Assembly: GCA_900313545.1 (NCBI GenBank)
Contig: OMRS01000376.1
Coordinates: 1 to 5,260 of the forward strand
Reading direction: 5' to 3'
DNA from: an uncultured Eubacteriales bacterium
Lineage (GTDB): Bacteria; Bacillota_A; Clostridia; Christensenellales; Aristaeellaceae
Length of the DNA stretch: 5,260 nucleotides
In this document: piece after piece, positions 1-5,260 of the stretch
Position numbering within the stretch: the stretch's first letter is position 1
How the letters are laid out: each line of letters begins with the position of its first letter
Made by a program: the position numbers and the translations under genes
Notes under the pieces: generated by a model
Database searches by the model: none
Told to the model about the DNA's origin: nothing
What the model saw: the letters and a program-made list of their open reading frames with translations, nothing else

Positions 1-870
1 CTCTCCCGGGAGGAACAGTACCGCTTCCTGGAAGCCCGGCTCACCTCCACCCAGGTGGGCTACAACGGGATTCCCGGCGCCTTCAGCGAATCCGCCGCGC
101 TGCTCTTTTTCGGCGAGGACTGCAAGCGGATTCCCTTCCGGACCTTTGATGAAATCTTTTCCGCCGTGGCCTCCGACGAGATCCGTTACGGCGTGGTTCC
201 GGTGGAAAACAGCACGTCCGGCCCCATCATTGACGCATACGACCTGCTGGGCAGGTATGCCTGCCACATCGTGGGCGAGGTGCTGGTGCCCGTGAGCCAC
301 TGCCTTCTGGCCAGGCCCGGCACGACGATGGAGGACATCACCACCGTCTACAGCCATCCCCAGGGCTTTACCCAGTGTCAGACCTTCCTTTCCGGTCATC
401 CCGGATGGCGCCAGGTTCCCTATTTCAACACCGCCATCTCCGCCCAGCATGTGGCCCGGTCGGAAGAACCCGGACTGGGGGCCATCGCCTCTGAACTGGC
501 CGCCCGCGAGTATGGTCTGTGCGTGCTGCAGCCCAATATCGAGGACGTCAAGGGAAACCGGACCCGCTTTGTGGTGGTGTCTGCCTCGCCCCGCCCCCTG
601 GGTCTTCCTGACAAGGCCACCCTCACCTTTACCCTGAAGGACGAGCGGGGCACCCTTCAGCGGGCGCTTTCCAGCTTCGTGGCCCTGGGAATGAACCTGT
701 CCCACATCGAATCCCGTCCCCTCCCGGGGAATCGCTGGCAGTACCGCTTCTACGTGGACCTTACCGGCAACATCACCCAGGAAAGCCTGAACGTGCTGGT
801 GCGGTGCCTTGCCGTGGACTGCACCTCCTGCCGCGTGCTGGGCAGCTACCAGGCTGCCCGGGAGGTATAG
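1..870 (+). CDS. pheA: Prephenate dehydratase with ACT domain, probably a bifunctional chorismate mutase/prephenate dehydratase (5' end outside window)
   Basis: Cytoplasmic enzyme of phenylalanine synthesis; the dehydratase converts prephenate to phenylpyruvate. The frame is open to the left edge, so the gene is partial; 289 codons are visible (numbered from base 1). Residues 20-30 (GYNGIPGAFSE) match the start of the dehydratase domain. ENSTSG (69-74), SHPQGFTQC (118-126) and the catalytic TRF motif (188-190, in GNRTRF) are all present. An ACT domain follows at about 207-280, with GTLQ (217-220) in the place of the usual GALV and an intact ESRP (237-240). In characterised PheA proteins these two motifs bind phenylalanine for feedback inhibition, so allosteric control is expected. 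A GTG at 55 could be called as the start but has no Shine-Dalgarno. The preceding codons (LSREEQYRFLEAR) resemble the last helix of an AroQ-type chorismate mutase, so a fusion is inferred. The gene ends one base before aroK. Confidence 0.95.
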   Translation, partial: LSREEQYRFLEARLTSTQVGYNGIPGAFSESAALLFFGEDCKRIPFRTFDEIFSAVASDEIRYGVVPVENSTSGPIIDAYDLLGRYACHIVGEVLVPVSHCLLARPGTTMEDITTVYSHPQGFTQCQTFLSGHPGWRQVPYFNTAISAQHVARSEEPGLGAIASELAAREYGLCVLQPNIEDVKGNRTRFVVVSASPRPLGLPDKATLTFTLKDERGTLQRALSSFVALGMNLSHIESRPLPGNRWQYRFYVDLTGNITQESLNVLVRCLAVDCTSCRVLGSYQAAREV

Positions 871-871
871 C
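861..871 (+). promoter_or_regulatory. Ribosome binding site of aroK, embedded in the end of pheA
   Basis: GGAGG at 861-865 lies six bases before the ATG at 872 and is formed by the last sense codons of pheA. It decides the aroK start at 872 rather than an in-frame ATG at 809, which lies deep inside pheA and would add 21 residues not seen in shikimate kinases. Because the site overlaps the upstream stop, translation of the two genes is probably coupled. Confidence 0.85.
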
Positions 872-1396
872 ATGCCCACCCTCTACCTCATCGGTATGAT
901 GGGAAGCGGCAAAAGCACCCTTTCCCGGCTGCTCTCCCGGATGGTCCGGGTCCCCGCCGTGGATCTGGATGATGCCCTGGTGGCCGCAGACGGACGCAGC
1001 ATTCCGGAAATCTTTGCCGCCGACGGGGAAAGCGGCTTCAGAAAGCTGGAAACCCGGATACTTGAGCAGGTGGCCGGGAAACGGCAGATTGTTGCCACCG
1101 GCGGGGGTATCATCACCACTCCCGAAAACATCCGCATCATGCGCAGTTCAGGCACGGTCATCTGGCTCCGGCGCACCGTCAGTGACATCCTCCGCGACAT
1201 CCATCCCGAGGGGCGTCCAAAGCTGGCAGGAGATCCGGAGGGCCGGCTGCGCCGCCTTGCAGCCGAGCGCGAAGCCCTCTACCGCGCCTGCGCGCATCTT
1301 GAATTTGACAACCATGGACAGCCGGAAGACTGCGCGCGGGCACTCAGTGCCCTCCCGGAATTGCGGGAATGTCTGCAGCTTCCTCCCCTTTCATAA
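872..1396 (+). CDS. aroK: Shikimate kinase
   Basis: Phosphorylates the 3-hydroxyl of shikimate with ATP, the fifth step of the shikimate pathway to chorismate; cytoplasmic. The 174-residue product has the normal length for a monofunctional AroK/AroL. Visible motifs: Walker A GMMGSGKST (8-16) after the first beta strand; DLDD (31-34), where D31 and D33 fit the family's Mg/shikimate-binding DxD; R57 in ESGFRKLE, the usual shikimate-contacting arginine; TGGG (77-80, the glycine-rich substrate-binding loop); RPKL (115-118) opening the mobile lid; and AEREALYRACA (131-141), with R133 matching the second shikimate-binding arginine. No key residue is missing. It starts one base after the pheA stop with its own Shine-Dalgarno, so it is the next cistron of the same aromatic operon and, given the hairpin right behind it, apparently the last. 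aroL would be an equally valid name by sequence alone; aroK is used as the default. Confidence 0.95.
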   Translation: MPTLYLIGMMGSGKSTLSRLLSRMVRVPAVDLDDALVAADGRSIPEIFAADGESGFRKLETRILEQVAGKRQIVATGGGIITTPENIRIMRSSGTVIWLRRTVSDILRDIHPEGRPKLAGDPEGRLRRLAAEREALYRACAHLEFDNHGQPEDCARALSALPELRECLQLPPLS

Positions 1397-1399
1397 GCC

Positions 1400-1442
1400 A
1401 GACCTGCCGCCGGCGAAGTACATCTTTGCCGGCGGCAGGTCT
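1400..1442. terminator. Stem-loop terminator between convergent aroK and SNF2 genes, probably bidirectional
   Basis: Perfect 15-bp inverted repeat: arm 1400-1414 pairs with 1428-1442. It extends inward by four more pairs (one G-U), leaving a five-base loop at 1419-1423. The stem is very GC-rich and begins three bases after the aroK stop and ends four bases before the SNF2 stop, filling the 50-base gap. On the + strand it is followed by TTGATCAGTTTTCC, a broken T-tract; on the - strand no T-tract follows. The position argues for termination from both sides, but a textbook U-run is lacking. Confidence 0.75.
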
Positions 1443-1446
1443 TTGA

Positions 1447-4400
1447 TCAGTTTTCCATTATAGTGAGCAGCTCCATCAGTTCCCGGCGCGTCATCCGGTT
1501 GAAGCTGCCGGTATCTCCGGCAAGCACGCTCTCCGCCAGATCCTCCTTGGCGCTTTGCATCGACAGGATACGCTCCTCAATGGTTCCGCGCCCGATGAGA
1601 TGATACACGGTCACCTGACGCGTCTGCCCGATGCGGTGTGCCCGGTCCGCAGCCTGGTTCATCACCGCACGGTTCCACCATGGATCATACTGGATGACGA
1701 TGTCCGCACCGGTCAGGTTGAGACCTGTACCTCCGGCCCGCAGGGAGATGAGAAACACCGGCACCTCATCCTGGTTGAAGCTGTTGACCATGCCAATGCG
1801 CCTGTTCTTGGGCGTTGTCCCGTCCAGCCGGTAGTAGTGGATGTTCTCTTTCTTCAGGTCGCTTTCGATGATATCCAGCATGGCGGTGAACTGGGAAAAA
1901 AGCAGGACCTTGTGTCCTCCGTCCATGGCCCGTCCCAGCAGTTCCCTCAGCGCGTCCCGCTTGGCGCTGCTCCCCCGGTATCCTTCCTCCACCAGTGCCG
2001 GATCACAACAGATCTGCCGCAGTTTCATCAGCGCCGCAAGCACCGTGACCCGGGAGCGGGCAAACTCACCGTCGTCCATGTCCTCCACCATTTTCTTGAG
2101 AAGGGCCACATGGGCATTGTACAGACTGCGCTGCCGGCCCTCCATTTCCACCACCACCGATTCCTCCACCTTGTCGGGCAGGTCATGGAGCACGTCTTTC
2201 TTGCGCCTTCTCATGATAAAGGGAGCAACCATCCGGCGAAGGATCTTCAGACATTCTTCATCTTTTTCCTTCACGATGGGAATCTCAAATTCCTCCCGGA
2301 ACTGCTGCTCCGTGAAGAGAAAACCCGGCATCAGGAAATCAAATATGCTCCACATCTCCTTCAGACGGTTCTCCATGGGGGTGCCCGTCATGGCCAGACG
2401 GCCCCTGCAGTTCATCACCTTTGCCGCCTTGGCCGCCTTGGATTCTGAATTCTTGATGTTCTGGGCTTCATCGAGTATGAGCATATACAGGGGCACCGGC
2501 CGCAGCAGCGCCAGGTCCCGCCGGAAGAGATCATATGAGGTGATCACCACGTCCATCTCCCCCATCCGGGAAATCATTTCCTCGCGCTCGTCAGGCGGTC
2601 CCGAGAGTATGCCGCATTTCATTTCCGGAGCAAATCGGCGAACCTCGTTTCTCCAGTTGTAGATCAGAGAGGCGGGACAGACCACCAGACTGGGCAGATG
2701 CCCGTTCCATCCCTGCTGCCGTGCATATTCCAGCATCGCAATGGCCTGGAGCGTTTTTCCCAGGCCCATCTCATCCGCCAGGATTCCCCCAAAGCCTGTC
2801 TCCATCAGGCTGCACAGCCATCTGAACCCCTCCACCTGATAGGGGCGCAGGATGCCTTCAAGGACGGCAGGTACCGCATATTCCCGGTTTCTCGTGTCAT
2901 CCATTCTGGAAAGCAGCCGGGCAAACGCCCGGTCCCGGTCTTCCACAAGCTGATAATGCTCCTGCATGAACTTTTCAAGAAAGAAGATCCGGTACATGGG
3001 CAGCGTCACCCCGCCGTCCATGAGCTGCTCAATGCTGTCTTGGGTTCCCCTGACCAGGGCATCCAGCATGGCAAAGGTGGTCACATCCATCTGGACAATC
3101 TCCCCGGAACGGAGACGGTGGTAGCGCCGGTGCTGGCGGAAGCTGCCAAGCAGCTCCTTCAGGTCCTCCACATCGACCTCCTCCCCCAGCAGCGAGATGT
3201 TCATCAGATCGCTGTCGACGGATATCTGCAGATGCAGCATGTCCGGGCGTAAACGGCGCAGCTTCCGAACCGCATCCGTGGCCTTGACGATGCCCATATG
3301 CTCAAACCTGGCCACTCCCTCACTGAGAATACTGGCTTCCTGGTCCACGGATCTGGAGGCGAAAAACGTCCCCGTAAATGGGTCAAAAGCCGGGAAGTAC
3401 TCCTTGACCAGGACTACCGCATCCTCCTCGCTCCGCGTCATACACCCGGGACCGCCCATGTATCTGGGACCGATTCTGCGCCGCTCCCCGTCATAGGCCG
3501 CCTCCAGGATGCAGGTCATCCGCTGGGGACCGGCATCCAGCAGAAAGGTAAATTCCGGGCGGGGCGGAACAAAGCGTGAAAGCCATTCCTCCTCTTCGAT
3601 TTCCACGGTCCCCATTTTCCGCATGGCCGGCAGCACCCCGTACATGACATCGGCCATTCTCGGCCTTCCTACAAGGAAGTCCACCTGTCCATCCTCCCCC
3701 AGAAAATGCCTGAGGTGAAAGGTCGCCGGTGTGCTGTCCCGCCAGAAACAGCCATCCCGGAAGAAGAACAGCGCGGCACTCCCCATGACCACCCGGGGCA
3801 TGACCGCCTGAATACGAACTCCGGCAAAGCCTGAGGAATCCTTCTCCGGAGTCACAAAGAAGAACGGATGCAGCTCACCTTCCAGAAGCGGAACATCCTC
3901 CTGTCCGTCCATATCCACATGCAGAGGCCGGCATGCCTCGTAAACCATGTCCAGATCGGCTTGTATCAGACGCATGTTTGATGCTTTCCATGGCGACATT
4001 CCCCCCGTGGTGAGTTCCTCCTCATCGTCCGCCATCCAGTCCTCCAGGGCGCCTGTCCGCCGATTCTGTTCATACAGAATCCTCGCCAGCTTTCTTGAAG
4101 GTTCATCCAGCTGATCCCTGTAGTAATCCAGTCGGATTTCCGCACTCGTATCATCCACTGTCCGTAAATGCAGACGCGCAAGAAAACCCCGGATGTTCGT
4201 GATATTCCATTTTCGTGATCCCTCCTCCAGACGGAGCTGCAGGGACAGGCCATTTGAGGTCATGGTGAAACCCGGCCTCAGTGAAAAAATACGCTCAGGT
4301 TCAGGATACTCCCCGTAATCCACAGGACAGTTCTGACACACCAGCTGCCCTGTGCGGTCCGTTGTGTCGAGCTGGGGAATCTGGGATGGATTGCGAAGCA

Positions 4401-5070
4401 GAAACAGCATCGCCTCCATACTCCTTACACACAGGGAAGCTCCCGCCTTCCTGGTTTTTCCACGGCACTCCCGGCAGTTGCATTCAATCCCCCCCATAGC
4501 TATCCGGACACGGCTGCCTTGTTCACCCTGGCGGCTGGCAATCTGCACATGCACACCATCACTGCGCAGCACTTCCAGAAAAAACAGGTCTGTCTTCAGA
4601 TTCTCTTCAGCCTTTTCCAGCACGGAGGGCGTCACCCGATACCTGTCCAGCAGCATCCACGGATCCATGGCTCTGGGGTTCCGGCGATAATCATCCTCCG
4701 GTATGTCCGTTTCATGCACAGGCCTGCGGATCACTTCCGCGAGGGGAATGCTTTCCTCCCTGACCGGAACCACATGTGACAGAATTCTCCCGGGACTCCT
4801 GGTCTCCCAGTCCGAAGACCGGCTGTCCAGGAGCATGGCCAGTGCCACCATATGCTTGCACCGGTATCCGTCCCGTGCAGGGGGACAGGTACAGCTCATG
4901 CGAACCTTGCCCGGCTGCAGAAGCTCAAAGACCTGGGAATAGTCATCCGGCGGCAGTGTGCGGCATTCAATGCGTCTGCCCGTGTCGCGGGGTTCATCCA
5001 TGCGATTTTTCGCCAGATACTCCGCTCCCCGTCTCATGGTATCCTTGGTAAACAGTTTTTCCCAGGCCAT
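1447..5070 (-). CDS. SWIM zinc finger-containing SNF2-family helicase-like ATPase
   Basis: A complete 1207-residue SNF2/Swi2-type superfamily 2 ATPase, expected to translocate on double-stranded DNA and remodel protein-DNA complexes; its cellular role in bacteria is not established. An N-terminal SWIM zinc finger has C60, C62, C71 and H73 (CxC-x8-CxH), probably for nucleic acid or protein binding. A second Cys cluster lies at 197-248. A long middle part (about 270-735) fits the bacterial SNF2-associated region and contains an acidic patch at 490-496. The helicase core runs from about 740 to 1175: motif I DEMGLGKT (766-773, K772), Ia VVCPASL (796-802), II DEAQ (867-870), III MTGTP (894-898), IV LLFSQF (1056-1061), V RAGGTGLNLT (1111-1120), VI QAADRAHRIGQ (1139-1149). 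All ATPase motifs are intact, so it should be active. The ATG at 5068-5070 has a good ribosome binding site, and the N-terminus (LFTKDTMRRGAEYLAKNRM) is typical of this family. It is convergent with aroK and shares no operon with it. Bacillus YwqA is a plausible relative, but orthology is not shown. Confidence 0.93.
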   Translation of the reverse strand: MAWEKLFTKDTMRRGAEYLAKNRMDEPRDTGRRIECRTLPPDDYSQVFELLQPGKVRMSCTCPPARDGYRCKHMVALAMLLDSRSSDWETRSPGRILSHVVPVREESIPLAEVIRRPVHETDIPEDDYRRNPRAMDPWMLLDRYRVTPSVLEKAEENLKTDLFFLEVLRSDGVHVQIASRQGEQGSRVRIAMGGIECNCRECRGKTRKAGASLCVRSMEAMLFLLRNPSQIPQLDTTDRTGQLVCQNCPVDYGEYPEPERIFSLRPGFTMTSNGLSLQLRLEEGSRKWNITNIRGFLARLHLRTVDDTSAEIRLDYYRDQLDEPSRKLARILYEQNRRTGALEDWMADDEEELTTGGMSPWKASNMRLIQADLDMVYEACRPLHVDMDGQEDVPLLEGELHPFFFVTPEKDSSGFAGVRIQAVMPRVVMGSAALFFFRDGCFWRDSTPATFHLRHFLGEDGQVDFLVGRPRMADVMYGVLPAMRKMGTVEIEEEEWLSRFVPPRPEFTFLLDAGPQRMTCILEAAYDGERRRIGPRYMGGPGCMTRSEEDAVVLVKEYFPAFDPFTGTFFASRSVDQEASILSEGVARFEHMGIVKATDAVRKLRRLRPDMLHLQISVDSDLMNISLLGEEVDVEDLKELLGSFRQHRRYHRLRSGEIVQMDVTTFAMLDALVRGTQDSIEQLMDGGVTLPMYRIFFLEKFMQEHYQLVEDRDRAFARLLSRMDDTRNREYAVPAVLEGILRPYQVEGFRWLCSLMETGFGGILADEMGLGKTLQAIAMLEYARQQGWNGHLPSLVVCPASLIYNWRNEVRRFAPEMKCGILSGPPDEREEMISRMGEMDVVITSYDLFRRDLALLRPVPLYMLILDEAQNIKNSESKAAKAAKVMNCRGRLAMTGTPMENRLKEMWSIFDFLMPGFLFTEQQFREEFEIPIVKEKDEECLKILRRMVAPFIMRRRKKDVLHDLPDKVEESVVVEMEGRQRSLYNAHVALLKKMVEDMDDGEFARSRVTVLAALMKLRQICCDPALVEEGYRGSSAKRDALRELLGRAMDGGHKVLLFSQFTAMLDIIESDLKKENIHYYRLDGTTPKNRRIGMVNSFNQDEVPVFLISLRAGGTGLNLTGADIVIQYDPWWNRAVMNQAADRAHRIGQTRQVTVYHLIGRGTIEERILSMQSAKEDLAESVLAGDTGSFNRMTRRELMELLTIMEN

Positions 5071-5076
5071 GGTTCT

Positions 5077-5084
5077 TCCCCCTT
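5077..5084 (-). promoter_or_regulatory. Ribosome binding site of the SNF2 gene
   Basis: Read on the minus strand, AAGGGGGA precedes the ATG at 5070 by six bases. It supports the chosen start; no alternative in-frame start lies upstream in a coding context. Confidence 0.7.
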
Positions 5085-5100
5085 TTGATGCGTTCTGATT

Positions 5101-5109
5101 AGCATACCA
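5101..5109 (-). promoter_or_regulatory. Possible extended -10 promoter for the SNF2 gene
   Basis: The minus strand reads TGGTATGCT, matching the extended -10 pattern TGnTATnnT. No good -35 box lies at the right distance (the hexamer 17 bases upstream is TGAAAA). Transcription would start near 5094, giving a leader of about 24 bases that contains the ribosome binding site. A CACATTTGTG imperfect palindrome (5111-5120) sits just upstream and could be a regulator site or chance. Confidence 0.35.
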
Positions 5110-5208
5110 TCACAAATGTGTATTTTTCATTCCCGAAATAATCTCAATCCCTGCTTTGCCATCTGCATTCACATCCACATCACTTTGTCCGTTTCGTTCA
5201 TTTTTTTA
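5110..5208 (-). pseudogene. Short open island resembling an EF-hand/dockerin-like calcium-binding loop (possible gene remnant)
   Basis: On the minus strand, 31 sense codons lie between TAA (5206-5208) and TGA (5110-5112). They read in part SDVDVNADGKAGIEIISGMK. The DVNADGKAGIE stretch (5143-5175) fits the EF-hand calcium loop pattern D-x-N-x-D-G-x, as found in dockerin modules and in C-terminal calcium-binding segments of secreted bacterial proteins. There is no convincing start codon with a ribosome binding site, and all three minus-strand frames are stopped further upstream, so it is not an intact gene. It may be the decayed tail of a lost gene or a coincidence. The short tandem repeat behind the DVDV codons (CACATC twice, 5170-5181, + strand) makes chance more plausible. 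Confidence 0.2.
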
Positions 5209-5237
5209 TGGAAAAGAGTGAATCAATCGTGTATAAT
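5209..5237 (+). promoter_or_regulatory. Sigma-70/SigA-type promoter for a gene to the right of the window
   Basis: A perfect -10 box TATAAT at 5232-5237 is preceded, with a 17-base spacer, by TGGAAA at 5209-5214 (four of six matches to TTGACA). The expected start is around 5243-5245. The region is AT-rich and points away from the SNF2 gene, so the two would be divergently transcribed. The gene it would drive is not in the window. Confidence 0.5.
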
Positions 5238-5240
5238 TAC

Positions 5241-5254
5241 CTGAAAGGTTTCAG
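5241..5254. promoter_or_regulatory. Palindrome overlapping the predicted transcription start (operator-like)
   Basis: CTGAAA-GG-TTTCAG is a perfect 6+6 inverted repeat with a two-base centre, starting four bases after the TATAAT box and covering the expected +1. This is a classical place for a repressor operator. It could equally be a small 5'-leader hairpin. No regulator is visible in the window. Confidence 0.35.
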
Positions 5255-5260
5255 ATGACC

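Noticed and set aside
809..871. An upstream in-frame ATG that would lengthen shikimate kinase by 21 residues
   Set aside because: It lies within the pheA ACT domain coding region, lacks a Shine-Dalgarno, and adds residues before the normal beta strand preceding Walker A. The ATG at 872 has GGAGG at proper spacing.
420..1200. Minus-strand open frames opposite pheA and aroK
   Set aside because: They overlap well-supported enzymes, have low-complexity composition and no ribosome binding site or motif.
1555..2662. Two long + strand open frames (297 and 273 codons) antisense to the SNF2 gene
   Set aside because: They lie opposite the conserved helicase motifs, have no recognisable domains, and are His-, Arg- and Ser-rich in the way typical of reverse-frame translations of GC-rich genes.
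5142..5147. TTGAGA on the minus strand as a -35 box for the SNF2 gene
   Set aside because: It matches five of six consensus bases, but no acceptable -10 hexamer lies 16-18 bases downstream, and it is too far from the extended -10 at 5101-5109.
5255..5260. ATG near the right edge with AAAGG six bases before it, as a possible gene start
   Set aside because: Only two codons are visible and the predicted transcription start lies within the would-be ribosome binding site, so a coding start cannot be supported.
1..5260. CRISPR arrays, insertion sequences, tRNA or rRNA genes, riboswitches
   Set aside because: No spaced direct repeats, transposase motifs, cloverleaf or rRNA-like stretches were seen; nearly all of the window is covered by three protein genes.

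Overview
The window looks like a chromosomal stretch from a moderately GC-rich bacterium, most likely a member of the Bacillota (Clostridia- or Erysipelotrichia-like). This placement is an inference from three things: strong purine-rich Shine-Dalgarno sites, a pheA-aroK pair that continues an aromatic amino acid gene cluster, and a long SWIM-plus-SNF2 ATPase of the kind common in that phylum. No sequence search was possible, so the taxonomy is tentative.

Layout. Positions 1-870 (+) hold the 3' part of pheA: a prephenate dehydratase domain followed by an ACT domain. The first codons look like the last helix of a fused chorismate mutase domain. Positions 872-1396 (+) hold aroK (shikimate kinase), one base after the pheA stop, with its Shine-Dalgarno inside the last pheA codons. 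A 15-19 bp GC-rich hairpin at 1400-1442 fills the short gap to a convergent gene. That gene, at 1447-5070 (-), encodes a complete 1207-residue SNF2-family helicase-like ATPase with an N-terminal SWIM zinc finger. Positions 5071-5260 are an AT-richer intergenic stretch. It carries the SNF2 gene's ribosome binding site, a possible extended -10 promoter for that gene, a short minus-strand reading frame resembling an EF-hand calcium-binding loop, and near the right edge a good sigma-70-type promoter facing right with a palindrome over its expected transcription start.

How the parts relate. pheA and aroK act in the same pathway: shikimate kinase feeds the route to chorismate, and PheA turns chorismate or prephenate towards phenylalanine. 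They are almost certainly co-transcribed and translationally coupled. The SNF2 gene is transcribed towards them and has no visible functional link to them. No defence, mobile or CRISPR components are visible around it. I see no convincing undescribed multi-gene system here. The points most worth a second look are a second, degenerate SWIM-like Cys cluster inside the SNF2 protein, the promoter/palindrome at the right edge, and the orphan EF-hand-like island.
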